Assembly (NCBI RefSeq): GCF_009762325.1
Contig: NZ_CP034348.1
Coordinates: forward strand, 3,230,501 to 3,294,500
Direction: 5' to 3'
DNA length: 64,000 nt
Source of the DNA: Roseovarius faecimaris
Lineage (GTDB): Bacteria > Pseudomonadota > Alphaproteobacteria > Rhodobacterales > Rhodobacteraceae
The position numbers and the translations under genes are program-made. The notes beneath the pieces are model-generated. The model did no database searches. It saw only the letters and a program-made list of their open reading frames with translations, and had not been told where the DNA came from. Shown one piece after another: positions 10,403 to 19,235 of the stretch. Numbering within the stretch: the first letter of the stretch is position 1; each line of letters opens with the position of its first letter.

Positions 10403-11476
10403 ATGAAACTCACAAGACTTCTGACCGGTGCTGCCCTTGCGCTTGGTCTGGCCGGGGCGGCCGTGGCCGACGACAAGACCAAGGTCGGGTTCATCTATGT
10501 TGGCCCCATCGGTGACGGTGGCTGGACCTACGAGCATGACAAGGGTCGGCTCGCGGTCGAAGAGCATTTTGGCGACAAGGTCGAGACGGTCTATCAGGAA
10601 AGCGTGCCGGAAGGCGCTGATGCGGAGCGGGCAATCACGCAGATGGCGCTGCAGGGGGCGGACCTGATCTTTACCACCTCCTTTGGCTACATGGACCCCA
10701 CCGTGAACGTGGCCGCCAAGTTTCCGAATGTGAAGTTTGAGCACGCAACCGGCTACAAGACCGCCGACAATGTGAGCACCTATTCGGCGCGGTTCTACGA
10801 AGGTCGGGCCATTCAGGGCCATATCGCCGGCAAGATGACCAAGTCGAATATCATCGGCTATATCGCCTCCTATCCGATCCCCGAAGTGATCCGGGGCATC
10901 AACTCGGCCTATATCCACGCCAAGAAGGTGAACCCGGATGTGGAGTTCAAGATCATCTGGGCCTTCACCTGGTTTGATCCCGCCAAGGAAGCCGACGCAG
11001 CCACCGCGCTGATCGAACAGGGCGCGGATGTGATCCTGCAACATACCGATTCCACCGCACCTCAGGCGGCCGCCGAAAAGGCCGGGGGTGTGATCACCTT
11101 CGGACAGGCCTCGGATATGAGCGAATATGCCCCCTTCCCGCGCGTGAGCTCGATCATCGACAACTGGGCGCCCTACTACATCGCCCGCACTCAGGCGGTG
11201 ATGGATGGCACATGGGAAAGTGTGCAGACCTGGGACGGGATCAGCACCGGCATGGTCGGTATCGGCGAGATCACCGATGCAGTACCTGAGGATGTGAAAG
11301 CCGAGGCGCTGGCCATGAAAGCCGCGATTGCCGCGGGCGAATACCATCCCTTCACCGGCCCGCTGAAAAAGCAGGACGGCAGCGACTGGCTGGCCGAGGG
11401 CAAAGTGGCCGATGATGGCACGCTTCTGGGCATGAACTTCTATGTCGAAGGGCTGACCGGAGAGATCCCGCAATAA
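10403..11476 (+). CDS. BMP family periplasmic substrate-binding protein (purine/nucleoside)
   Basis: 357-residue solute-binding protein of the PnrA/BmpA family. Residues 1-22 form a Sec signal peptide (LTRLLTGAALALGLAGAAVA, cleavage near ADDK). There is no lipobox cysteine, so it should be soluble in the periplasm. Family landmarks are VGFIYVGPIGDGGWTYEHD, EGADAERAITQM, FTTSFGYMDP and NVKFEHATGY. A GGGAGAG lies about 10 nt before the ATG. It is the last gene of the xdh-transport operon and is followed at once by a strong terminator. The family binds nucleosides or purines; its exact ligand cannot be read from the sequence. Confidence 0.94.
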   Translation: MKLTRLLTGAALALGLAGAAVADDKTKVGFIYVGPIGDGGWTYEHDKGRLAVEEHFGDKVETVYQESVPEGADAERAITQMALQGADLIFTTSFGYMDPTVNVAAKFPNVKFEHATGYKTADNVSTYSARFYEGRAIQGHIAGKMTKSNIIGYIASYPIPEVIRGINSAYIHAKKVNPDVEFKIIWAFTWFDPAKEADAATALIEQGADVILQHTDSTAPQAAAEKAGGVITFGQASDMSEYAPFPRVSSIIDNWAPYYIARTQAVMDGTWESVQTWDGISTGMVGIGEITDAVPEDVKAEALAMKAAIAAGEYHPFTGPLKKQDGSDWLAEGKVADDGTLLGMNFYVEGLTGEIPQ

Positions 11477-11493
11477 ACCCGATACCTGACAAG

Positions 11494-11523
11494 AAAAGGC
11501 CCCGGCGAAACGGGGCCTTTTTA
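11494..11523 (+). terminator. Rho-independent terminator of the xdh/purine-transport operon
   Basis: A perfect 11-bp stem (AAAAGGCCCCG with CGGGGCCTTTT) closes a GCGAAA hexaloop and runs into five Ts. It starts 18 nt after the stop of the binding-protein gene and precedes the next gene by about 30 nt, so the next gene must be read from its own promoter or by read-through. Confidence 0.92.
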
Positions 11524-11551
11524 TTTGGAGCTTCACGATGAGGACTGCGGC

Positions 11552-12211
11552 ATGAAACCTCCTCGCCCGCTGCCCCGGACGGCCTCGGTTGCTGAGCCGG
11601 TTCAGGGTGCCATGCTCAGCGCCCCGGCAGCGGAACGCAACGCTGCGGCGATCCTTGACGTGATCCACGAGTTTGCGCCCTCAGACGGCCGCGCGTTGGA
11701 GCTTGCAAGCGGTACGGGGCAACATGTCGTGGCCTTTGCACGCGCCTTGCCCGGATTGACCTGGCAGCCAAGCGAGCCGGATCCCGCCCGCCGCGCCAGC
11801 ATCGACGCCTGGGCGGAGCAGGCCGGTCTGCCCAATCTGCGCCAGGCCATCGCGCTGGATGCCTGCGCGCCCGGTTGGGGGATGGTCCATGCCGGGCAGA
11901 AGCTGATCCTGCTGGTGAACCTGCTGCATCTGATCAGCACGCCAGAGGCGAAAACCCTCCTTCGCGAAGCCGCCACCGCCCTTGCGCCGGGCGGGCGGCT
12001 GATGCTTTACGGCCCGTTCCTGCGCGATGGTCAGACCACCTCGGATGGCGACGCGCGGTTCCATGCGAACCTGCGCGCCTCGGATCCTGCCATTGGCTAC
12101 AAGGATGACGCCGATATGACCCGCTGGCTGAAAGACAAGGGCTTGCACCTGCTGAGCATCCGCCCAATGCCTGCAAACAATCTTTTCTTCATCGTGGAAA
12201 AGCCGATCTGA
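11552..12211 (+). CDS. DUF938 family SAM-dependent methyltransferase-like protein
   Basis: 219 residues. It matches the DUF938 family of small predicted class I methyltransferases, whose substrate is unknown. Visible signs are the N-terminal AAERNAAAILDVI, the SAM-loop-like LELASGTGQHVVAFA, the acidic strand end PSEPDPAR, the segment LILLVNLLHLISTPEA and GGRLMLYGPFLRDG. The open frame begins at a TTG (11525), but ATG 11552 fits the family start. It sits alone after the purine operon terminator. Confidence 0.86.
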   Translation: MKPPRPLPRTASVAEPVQGAMLSAPAAERNAAAILDVIHEFAPSDGRALELASGTGQHVVAFARALPGLTWQPSEPDPARRASIDAWAEQAGLPNLRQAIALDACAPGWGMVHAGQKLILLVNLLHLISTPEAKTLLREAATALAPGGRLMLYGPFLRDGQTTSDGDARFHANLRASDPAIGYKDDADMTRWLKDKGLHLLSIRPMPANNLFFIVEKPI

Positions 12212-12242
12212 TCAGGATCAAGGTGCCGGGGCCCGGATTATG

Positions 12243-12260
12243 TATTCATCTGCATGAATA
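12243..12260. promoter_or_regulatory. Perfect inverted repeat upstream of the AhpD-like gene
   Basis: TATTCAT, spacer CTGC, ATGAATA: a perfect 7-bp inverted repeat 20 nt before the AhpD-like start codon and 32 nt after the DUF938 stop. It is AT-rich in a GC-rich setting and sits where an operator would be. No regulator gene lies next to it, so the binding protein is unknown. Confidence 0.4.
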
Positions 12261-12280
12261 TGTATGAAAAGGAACCCCTC

Positions 12281-12622
12281 ATGTCCTGGAGCGACAAGAT
12301 CGACACCACCCGCAAGAACCTGCGCGGGCTTAACACAGCCATCCCCGACACCGCCCGTGCCTTTGGCGCGCTTGGCAAAGCCGTCAAGGAGGGCGGCACT
12401 CTGGAATTCAAGACCAAGGAGTTCGTGGCGCTCGGCATTGCCGTTGGTCTGCGCTGTGAGGATTGCATTGGACTGCACGTCGCGGCCTTGGTGCGTGCGG
12501 GAGCCACACGCGAAGAGATCGGCGATGTGTTGGCCATGACGATCCAGATGGGCGGGGGACCCGCCATGATGTACGCCGCAAAGGCCATGGCTTGTTTCGA
12601 CGAACTCAGCGGCACGGCCTGA
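12281..12622 (+). CDS. AhpD-like carboxymuconolactone decarboxylase family protein
   Basis: 113 residues forming an all-helical AhpD/CMD-fold domain. The redox motif is complete: Glu47 in KTKEFVALGIA, then Cys59-x-x-Cys62-x3-His66 in RCEDCIGLH, as in alkylhydroperoxidase AhpD. The C-terminal GGGPAMMYAAKAM helix also fits. This suggests a thiol-dependent peroxidase or disulfide reductase role in the cytoplasm; no partner AhpC gene is nearby. ATG 12281 has an AGGA eight bases upstream and is preferred over ATG 12254, which lies inside an inverted repeat. Confidence 0.88.
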   Translation: MSWSDKIDTTRKNLRGLNTAIPDTARAFGALGKAVKEGGTLEFKTKEFVALGIAVGLRCEDCIGLHVAALVRAGATREEIGDVLAMTIQMGGGPAMMYAAKAMACFDELSGTA

Positions 12623-12719
12623 CACCGCGCAAATCGAGCAAAACTCGCAGACCAGGTTGACAAAGCCGCGCCGGACCCGCGACGCTCGGCGGAGCAGTCG
12701 GATAAGGTGAAGTCGTATC

Positions 12720-13478
12720 ATGCGGTTCGTGCAATGCTTTTGCCTGGTGTTTGTGGCGCTGACCTTCACCCTCGGGATGGCCGAGGCCAAACCTCGCAGT
12801 TTTGGCGACAGCGATCCGGTGGAGTTTGGCCGCAAAGGGCCGGAGCGTTACCCGGTGCACGGCGTCGATGCGGCACGGTTTCAGCAGAAGGTAAACTGGC
12901 GGCAGGCTAAGCGCGCCGGAGTTGCCTTTGCCTTTATCAAGGCCACAGAGGGTGGCGATCTGCTCGATCCTATGTTCGGTGTCAATTGGAACGGCGCAAG
13001 GACGGCGGGCATTCCAACAGGAGCCTACCATTTCTATTATTTCTGTACCAAGCCGCGTGTACAGGCGCGCTGGTTCATCCGGAACGTACCGCGCAAGCGG
13101 GGGGCGCTCCCGCCTGTGCTGGATGTCGAATGGAACCCGTTTTCGCCCACCTGTACAACACGCCCGCCCCCCAAGGAAGTCCGCCGGGTAATGACGATCT
13201 GGCTGAACGTGGTTGAGCGCCATTACGGCCAGCGCCCGATCATCTATACGACGCCGGATTTCTACAAGACCAACGAGTTATACCACTTCCGGGGTGAAGA
13301 ATTCTGGCTGCGCTCGACCGCCCGACCGGTTGACGATGTCTATCCCGGACAGGCCTGGACCTTCTGGCAATATACCGGAACCGGCTTGGTGCCCGGCTTC
13401 GAGGGCGAAGTGGATATCAACGCCTTTCGCGGAACGAAACGGCAATGGCGCGTCTGGTTGAAAAGCCGCACGAGGTAA
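12720..13478 (+). CDS. Secreted glycoside hydrolase family 25 lysozyme
   Basis: 252 residues with a signal peptide (cut near AEAK, residues 21-24) and a GH25 (Chalaropsis-type muramidase) domain. The catalytic acidic residues are visible: Asp50 in HGVDAARFQ, and Asp135 and Glu137 in PPVLDVEWN. Other family landmarks are GVAFAFIKATEGGDLLDPMF, TGAYHFYYF, PIIYTTPDFY and, near the end, WQYTGTGLVPGFEGEVDINAF. It should cleave peptidoglycan glycan strands in the periplasm or outside the cell. It lies about 100 bp after the AhpD-like gene, with no sign of phage genes around it, so a cell-wall remodelling or interbacterial role is more likely than a phage lysin. Confidence 0.92.
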   Translation: MRFVQCFCLVFVALTFTLGMAEAKPRSFGDSDPVEFGRKGPERYPVHGVDAARFQQKVNWRQAKRAGVAFAFIKATEGGDLLDPMFGVNWNGARTAGIPTGAYHFYYFCTKPRVQARWFIRNVPRKRGALPPVLDVEWNPFSPTCTTRPPPKEVRRVMTIWLNVVERHYGQRPIIYTTPDFYKTNELYHFRGEEFWLRSTARPVDDVYPGQAWTFWQYTGTGLVPGFEGEVDINAFRGTKRQWRVWLKSRTR

Positions 13479-13533
13479 TCAATCAACACCCAAGGCAGGG
13501 ATTTTTCCCGGCACCTGCTGAAAACAAACGAAA

Positions 13534-13551
13534 GGCGGGGTAAACCCCGCC
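13534..13551 (-). terminator. Hairpin terminator between convergent genes
   Basis: GGCGGGG, loop TAAA, CCCCGCC. Read on the minus strand it is followed by a T-rich stretch (TTTCGTTTGTTTT), so it mainly ends transcription from the DMGDH-like gene, and may also stop transcripts from the GH25 gene on the plus strand. Confidence 0.75.
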
Positions 13552-13574
13552 CTACGCATTGTTTGACGCGGCAA

Positions 13575-16082
13575 TCAGCCGTCGATGCGGATCACCTCGT
13601 TCTTCGGATCATAGGGGCTGTCACACGTGACCACCGCATCCCAAAGCTTGTCCTGCATCTTGACCTTCAGCTTGGTGCCCTCAACGGCCAGGTCAGGCTT
13701 GACATACCCCATCCCGATCGACTTGCCGAAATGCACCGAGTAGCCGCCCGAGGTCAGACGGCCCACGCGGGTGCCATCCTCGGCATAAAGCGCCTCGCGG
13801 CCCCACGGATCTGCGTCCTCGGGCCCGTCGATCAGGAGCGTGCAGCATTTTGAACGTACGCCAGTTTCCACCAGCTTGTCCTTGCCGTGGAAGTCCTTTT
13901 CGAGATCGACGAAACGCGGCAGATCCGCTTCAAGCGGGGTCGCATCACGGCCCAGCTCGTTGCCGAAGGCGCGATAGGATTTCTCCTGCCGGAGCCAGTT
14001 CTGGGCGCGGGCACCCACCAGTTTCATGCCGTGCTTCTCACCCGCCTTCTCCAGCAGATCGAAAAGGTAGTTCTGCATTTCGATCGGGTGATGCAGCTCC
14101 CAGCCCAGCTCGCCAGTATAGGCCACGCGGATGGCGTTGACCGGGCACATGCCCAGCTCGATCTGGCGCGCGGTCAGCCACGGGAAGCGCTTGTTCGAAA
14201 GAGCGGTGGCCGGGTCGGCATCGTTGATCACTTCTTTCAGCACATCACGCGATTTCGGCCCGGCAATGGCGAAGACGCCCCATTGCGTAGTGACGTCCTG
14301 GATTTCGATGTACCCGAACTCGTCCATCTTGTCTTCGGCCGCCTTGCGCAGGAAGTCGGCGTCATATTCCGTCCAGGCACCGGCCGAGACGAGGTAGTAG
14401 TGGTTCTCGCCATTGCGCACGATGGTATATTCGGTGCGTGTGGTGCCATTGGAGGTCAGCGCATAGGTCAGGTTAATCCGGCCCACGCGTGGCAGCTTGT
14501 TACAGGTGAACCAATCCAGGAATGCAGTTGCGCCGGGGCCCTTGACCACATGCTTGGTGAAGGCGGTCGCGTCGATCAGGCCAACGCCGTTCCGGATCGC
14601 CTCGGCCTCGGCCTTGGCATATTGCCACCAGCCGCCACGGCGGAAGCTGCGCGCGTCATGGTCGAAGTTTTCCGGTGCATCGAGCGGGCCGTAATAGTTG
14701 GGTCGTTCCCAGCCATTGACCCAACCGAATTGCGCGCCTCGTGCCTTCTGGCGATCGTAAGCGGGCGCGGTCCGCAAAGGACGGCAGGCTTCGCGCTCTT
14801 CATCCGGGTGGTGCAGGATGTAGACGTGCTCGTAGCATTCCTCATTCTTGCGCGCGGCGAACTCGGTCGTCATCCAGGATTGCGAGTACCGTTTCGGGTC
14901 AAGCGATGCCATGTCGATCTCGGCTTCGCCATCCACCATCATCTGGGCCAGGTAGTAGCCGGTGCCGCCTGCCGCCGTGATCCCGAAGGAAAAGCCTTCG
15001 GCCAGCCACATGTTACGCAGGCCCGGCGCCGGACCAACCAGCGGGTTACCATCGGGCGTGTAGCAGATCGGGCCGTTGAAATCGTCCTTCAGGCCGGAGT
15101 CTGCACAGGAGGGCACACGCTCGGCCATCGCCATGTATTGCTCGGCGATCCGGTCGAGGTCCAGCGGGAACAGATCGGCGCGGAAGCTGTCAGGCACACC
15201 ATGTTCAAACCGCGCAGGTGCGCCACGCTCGTAGATGCCCAGAATCCAACCGCCGCGTTCCTCGCGCGCGTAAGATTCGTTGTCGGCATCGCGAACAACC
15301 GGGTGCTCGGGGTTGCCTGCCTCACGCCATTTGACCAGCTCCGGATCCTTATCCATCACGATGAACGTGTGTTCGACCGGGATCGCGGGCATCTTGATGC
15401 CCAGCATCTTGGCGGTACGTTGTGCGTGGTTGCCGCTGGCGGTCACGACATGCTCGGCGGTGATCACGACCTGTTCGTCGCTTTCTACCAGGTTGCCGCC
15501 TTTTTCCACCATCTTGGTGCAGGTGACTTCCCAATGCGTTCCGGTCCAATGGAAGGCATCCGCTTGCAGCTTGCGCACAATCTCAACCCCGCGCTGACGC
15601 GCGCCCTTGGCCATCGCCTGCGTCACGTCGGCAGGGTTAATATAGCCATCCTCGGTGTGATAGATCGCGCCCTTCAGGTCACTGGTTTCGATCAGCGGCC
15701 AGCGCTCTTTGATCTGGTCAGGGGTCAGCCACTCGTATTTCACATCGCAGGTTTCGGCGGTCGACGCGTAGAGCATGTATTCGTCCATGCGGTCTTGCGT
15801 CTGAGCCATGCGAAGGTTGCCGACAACGGCAAATCCGGCGTTGAGCCCGGTTTCTTCTTCCAGCGTTTTATAGAAATCGACAGAGTACTTGTGAATGTGG
15901 GTGGTCGCGTAGGACATGTTGAACAGCGGAAGCAAACCCGCTGCGTGCCAGGTTGAGCCGCTCGTGAGCTCGTCGCGCTCGATCAGCATCACATCGTCCC
16001 AACCGGCTTTGGCCAGATGATAGGCGATGGAGGTTCCGACGGCACCGCCGCCGACAACCAGAGCTTTGACTTGCGTTTTCAT
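13575..16082 (-). CDS. FAD-dependent dimethylglycine/sarcosine dehydrogenase-like protein
   Basis: 835 residues, close to the 800-860 of the DMGDH/SarDH family. The N-terminal FAD domain has VVGGGAVGTSIAYHLAKAG and the SGSTWHAAG motif, whose His is the covalent flavin attachment site in DMGDH. The central FAO domain is followed by a C-terminal GcvT/aminomethyltransferase part (YTGELGWELHHPIEMQNYL, KSYRAFGNELGRDATPLEA, SGGYSVHFGKSIGMGYV), which in the family moves the released methyl group to tetrahydrofolate. It should demethylate dimethylglycine, sarcosine or a related N-methyl amine. GGGAG precedes the ATG. A second family member lies at 62417. Confidence 0.9.
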   Translation of the reverse strand: MKTQVKALVVGGGAVGTSIAYHLAKAGWDDVMLIERDELTSGSTWHAAGLLPLFNMSYATTHIHKYSVDFYKTLEEETGLNAGFAVVGNLRMAQTQDRMDEYMLYASTAETCDVKYEWLTPDQIKERWPLIETSDLKGAIYHTEDGYINPADVTQAMAKGARQRGVEIVRKLQADAFHWTGTHWEVTCTKMVEKGGNLVESDEQVVITAEHVVTASGNHAQRTAKMLGIKMPAIPVEHTFIVMDKDPELVKWREAGNPEHPVVRDADNESYAREERGGWILGIYERGAPARFEHGVPDSFRADLFPLDLDRIAEQYMAMAERVPSCADSGLKDDFNGPICYTPDGNPLVGPAPGLRNMWLAEGFSFGITAAGGTGYYLAQMMVDGEAEIDMASLDPKRYSQSWMTTEFAARKNEECYEHVYILHHPDEEREACRPLRTAPAYDRQKARGAQFGWVNGWERPNYYGPLDAPENFDHDARSFRRGGWWQYAKAEAEAIRNGVGLIDATAFTKHVVKGPGATAFLDWFTCNKLPRVGRINLTYALTSNGTTRTEYTIVRNGENHYYLVSAGAWTEYDADFLRKAAEDKMDEFGYIEIQDVTTQWGVFAIAGPKSRDVLKEVINDADPATALSNKRFPWLTARQIELGMCPVNAIRVAYTGELGWELHHPIEMQNYLFDLLEKAGEKHGMKLVGARAQNWLRQEKSYRAFGNELGRDATPLEADLPRFVDLEKDFHGKDKLVETGVRSKCCTLLIDGPEDADPWGREALYAEDGTRVGRLTSGGYSVHFGKSIGMGYVKPDLAVEGTKLKVKMQDKLWDAVVTCDSPYDPKNEVIRIDG

Positions 16083-16263
16083 GTGAAGCGACTCCCTTAG
16101 GTCGGAAATGATTGGGCATATTTAGCAGGTTCGGTGAATGGCGCGCGGTCCAGCCGACCTTTCCCGGCAGAAAAGCGACGCCTGGGGTCGGCCGATCCGA
16201 ACAGGCCAGGCTCCTGCCCGTTTCCCGCGTGCCACTCGGGTCCGCGGTGCGCAGCTGGGAGGG

Positions 16264-18048
16264 TCATTCGCCGAGGGCGATCCCCTCACGGCGCGGGTCT
16301 GCCCCGCCCTTGAGATCCTCACCGATCGCGATCGCATGCAGCCCTGAGGTCAGCGCCCTTGCGTTCACCTCATAGCCCATCGAGGTGAGCACCCCGGTCA
16401 AAGCTTCGGCCTGCGTGCCCGCTTCCACGTCATAAGTACCGAAGCGATTGACCAGATGTGGCAGGTCTACCGCGGCCTGTACATCCAGCCCCCAATCCAG
16501 ATGCGCGATGATCGTCTTGGCCACGTACCCGATGATACGGCTGCCGCCGGGGCTGCCGACAACCAGCACCGGCTTGCCGTCTTTCATGACGATCGTCGGC
16601 GCCATGGAGGAGCGCGGCCGCTTGCCCGGCTCCACCCGGTTGGCGACCGGCACACCACCACGATGCGACCGGAACGAGAAATCCGTCAGCTCGTTATTGA
16701 GCAAAAACCCCCGCACCATCAGTCGCGACCCGAACGCGTTTTCAATCGTCGTGGTCATACTGAGCGCATTACCAAAGCTGTCGACGATGGAAATATGCGA
16801 GGTCGAAGGCAACTCGATCGATCCGTCATCCGCCCAGTTCAGGCTGTGATCGAATTCCGGCTCACCCGGGCGCACCTCCGCCAGAGCACTATCCTGCCTC
16901 AGCAGTTCCGCGCGTTGCGCCAGATACGTTTCATCGAGCAAACCCTGGACAGGGACCGGCACATAATCAGCGTCGGCCATGTAACGCGCGCGGTCGGCGA
17001 AGGCCAGGCGAGACGCATCGCCGATAAGCCGCCAGGCTTCCGGACTCTCCGCTCCGAGTGCCGCGAGGTCGTAAGACGCCAGCATCCCCAGGATCTGCCC
17101 GACGGTGAGCGCCCCCGATGACGGGGGGCCCATCCCGCAAACCTCGTGCGCGCGGTAGCTCATACAAACCGGTGCGCGTTCCTTCACGGTATAAATCGCA
17201 AGGTCCACTTCAGACAAAACGCCCGGATTGCCTTCGGCACCGCGCACTGCCGCGACAATCTCATCCGCAATCTCTCCGGTATAAAAAACCCCTGCCCCCT
17301 GCTCGGCCATCAGTCGCAGTGTGGCCGCATACGCAGGATTCCTCAGCACCGTCCCTTCCGCCAGAGGCACCCCACCCGGCAGAAAGTAATCCCGTGCGGC
17401 CGCCTGGCGGCCCAGCCTTTCGGCATCGCCCGACACCAGCATCGCCATGCGCGGGCTTACGGCGAACCCGTCTTCGGCCAGCCGGATCGCATCCGCGAAC
17501 AGCCCCGACCACTCCGCGCGACCCCAGCGGTCATGTGCTGCTTGCAAAAGGGCGAGCGTGCCCGGTGTCCCCACCGAACGGCCGCCCACGACTGCGTCAA
17601 AGAAATCCAGAGGATCGCCGTTGTCATCCTGAAACAACCTCGGCGTTGCCTCTAGAGGGGCGGTTTCGCGCCCGTCAAGCGTTGTCAATTCTCCACTTGC
17701 CGCATCGTACCAGACAAGAAACGCCCCACCGCCCAGCCCCGAGCTTTGCGGCTCCACAAGGCCCAGCACGAGTTGCACCGCCACCATCGCATCGGCCGCC
17801 GTGCCGCCCTGCCGCAGGACCCGGGCACCCGCCTCCACCGCATGGGGGTTGGCTGCGGCCACCATCCATCTCTGCGCCGAGATGGGCATACCCTCGGCCT
17901 TGGCATCCTGAGCCGCCCGGACCTCTGCCGCCCCGACAACCTCTCCGGCTCCGGCGGCTTCCGGAGCCACCTGATCGGCCGCCTCCTGCGCCGCGATCGG
18001 CAATGCGGCCAAGGCCAGCAGGCACAAGGTGATGATCGGTTTTCTCAT
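16264..18048 (-). CDS. ggt: Gamma-glutamyltransferase, periplasmic
   Basis: 594 residues. Residues 1-20 are a signal peptide (LCLLALAALPIAAQE). The Ntn-hydrolase precursor should self-cleave before Thr416 (in ELPSTSHISIVDSFGNA), giving large and small subunits. Other family sites are the gamma-glutamyl arginine region LDGRETAP, SSGLGGGAFLVWYD, GPPSSGALTVGQIL, and in the small subunit SSMAPTIV and GSPGGSRIIGYV. It transfers or hydrolyses the gamma-glutamyl group of glutathione and related compounds. It is a single gene; both neighbours on this strand are over 90 bp away. Confidence 0.94.
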   Translation of the reverse strand: MRKPIITLCLLALAALPIAAQEAADQVAPEAAGAGEVVGAAEVRAAQDAKAEGMPISAQRWMVAAANPHAVEAGARVLRQGGTAADAMVAVQLVLGLVEPQSSGLGGGAFLVWYDAASGELTTLDGRETAPLEATPRLFQDDNGDPLDFFDAVVGGRSVGTPGTLALLQAAHDRWGRAEWSGLFADAIRLAEDGFAVSPRMAMLVSGDAERLGRQAAARDYFLPGGVPLAEGTVLRNPAYAATLRLMAEQGAGVFYTGEIADEIVAAVRGAEGNPGVLSEVDLAIYTVKERAPVCMSYRAHEVCGMGPPSSGALTVGQILGMLASYDLAALGAESPEAWRLIGDASRLAFADRARYMADADYVPVPVQGLLDETYLAQRAELLRQDSALAEVRPGEPEFDHSLNWADDGSIELPSTSHISIVDSFGNALSMTTTIENAFGSRLMVRGFLLNNELTDFSFRSHRGGVPVANRVEPGKRPRSSMAPTIVMKDGKPVLVVGSPGGSRIIGYVAKTIIAHLDWGLDVQAAVDLPHLVNRFGTYDVEAGTQAEALTGVLTSMGYEVNARALTSGLHAIAIGEDLKGGADPRREGIALGE

Positions 18049-18141
18049 GGCAAAGCCTCCCTTTCGTCCGTATTCTCAAGTACCATTTGAGCAGGGCGGA
18101 TAGGCCGTGCGAAAGGGGCGCGAATCGGCTCGGACCGCCGG

Positions 18142-19128
18142 TCAGAGCATCCCCGGCACCACCTGATCCGGCGGGCGGTGACCATCATCGAAGGTCTTGA
18201 TATTCAAAAGAACCTTCTCACCCATCTCAATCCGGCCCTCGACTGTTGCCGATGCCATATGCGGCAGCGCCACCACATTGGGCAGCTCCCGCAGACGTGG
18301 ATTTATATCCGCGCCATGCTCATACACATCGAGCCCCGCCCCCGCGATCTCGCCCGCCCGCAACATCCGGGTCAGCGCATTTTCGTCAATCACCTCTCCG
18401 CGTGACGTGTTCACGATCACCGCGTCCGGTTTCATCAGCTTGAGCCGCCGCGCGTTCATCAAATGGAAGGTCGACGGCGTATGCGGACAATTGACGCTGA
18501 TCACATCCATCCGCGCCACCATCTGATCAAGGCTTTCCCAGTAGTGTGCGTCAAGCGCCGCTTCAATTTCGGGGCGTAAGCGATGTCGGTTATGATAATG
18601 AATTTGCATTCCAAAGGCCGCCGCACGCCGTGCCACGGCCTGGCCGATCCGGCCCAACCCCAGAATACCCAAGCGCCGCCCGGCCACGCGCCCGCCAAGA
18701 AGCTGGGTCGGCGACCAGCCATCCCACTCCCCGGATTGCATGATAGCCAAGCCTTCGGGAAGGCGACGCGTGACCCCGAGGATCAGCGCCATCGTCATAT
18801 CCGCCGTGTCATCCGCCGAGACACCCGGTGTGTTCGAGACAAGAATACCGTGCTGGCGCGCGGTGTGAACGTCGATATGGTCCACCCCTGCGCCGTAATT
18901 GGCAATCAGCTTCAACTGATCCCCGGCCTGCGCCAGAAGGCCTGCGTCAATCCGGTCATTGAGCGTCGGCACCAGCACATCGGCCTTCTTTACAGCCTGG
19001 ATCAACTCCGCACGGGTCATCGGCACATCGTTTTCCCGCAACTCGACATCGAAGAGTTCCGCCAGACGGCGTTCAACCGGTTCGGGCAAGCGTCGCGTTA
19101 CGACAACAGTAAGACGCTGAGATGACAT
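18142..19128 (-). CDS. D-isomer-specific 2-hydroxyacid dehydrogenase (glyoxylate/hydroxypyruvate reductase type)
   Basis: 328 residues with the full family fold: NAD(P)-binding GLGRIG at 157-162, catalytic Arg243 in NTSRGEVID, the acidic residue in VYEHGADINPRL, and His290 in LPHMASATVEGR. The substrate-loop ANYGAGVDHIDV resembles GyaR/GRHPR enzymes, which reduce glyoxylate and hydroxypyruvate. An ATG at 19209 is in frame, but ATG 19128 has AGGAG upstream and the right length. Such an enzyme could draw on the glyoxylate made by the allA pathway at 28697, but the two are not co-transcribed, so this link is inference. Confidence 0.88.
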   Translation of the reverse strand: MSSQRLTVVVTRRLPEPVERRLAELFDVELRENDVPMTRAELIQAVKKADVLVPTLNDRIDAGLLAQAGDQLKLIANYGAGVDHIDVHTARQHGILVSNTPGVSADDTADMTMALILGVTRRLPEGLAIMQSGEWDGWSPTQLLGGRVAGRRLGILGLGRIGQAVARRAAAFGMQIHYHNRHRLRPEIEAALDAHYWESLDQMVARMDVISVNCPHTPSTFHLMNARRLKLMKPDAVIVNTSRGEVIDENALTRMLRAGEIAGAGLDVYEHGADINPRLRELPNVVALPHMASATVEGRIEMGEKVLLNIKTFDDGHRPPDQVVPGML

Positions 19129-19235
19129 GCTTGGTCTCCTCGTGCTTTCATATTTCTTCCATTGCTGCCAGAGTGGCGCAGGAAAGCGACAGGCACAAGA
19201 ACCTGTCACAGAAGACGAGCAGAAATCGGACCGAC

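Noticed and set aside
9776..11668. 630-codon open frame on the minus strand
   Set aside because: It is the complement of the second permease and BMP binding-protein genes, which have clear family motifs; high GC makes long antisense frames common here.
13887..15956. 689-codon open frame on the plus strand
   Set aside because: Antisense to the DMGDH-like gene, whose motifs and length are convincing.
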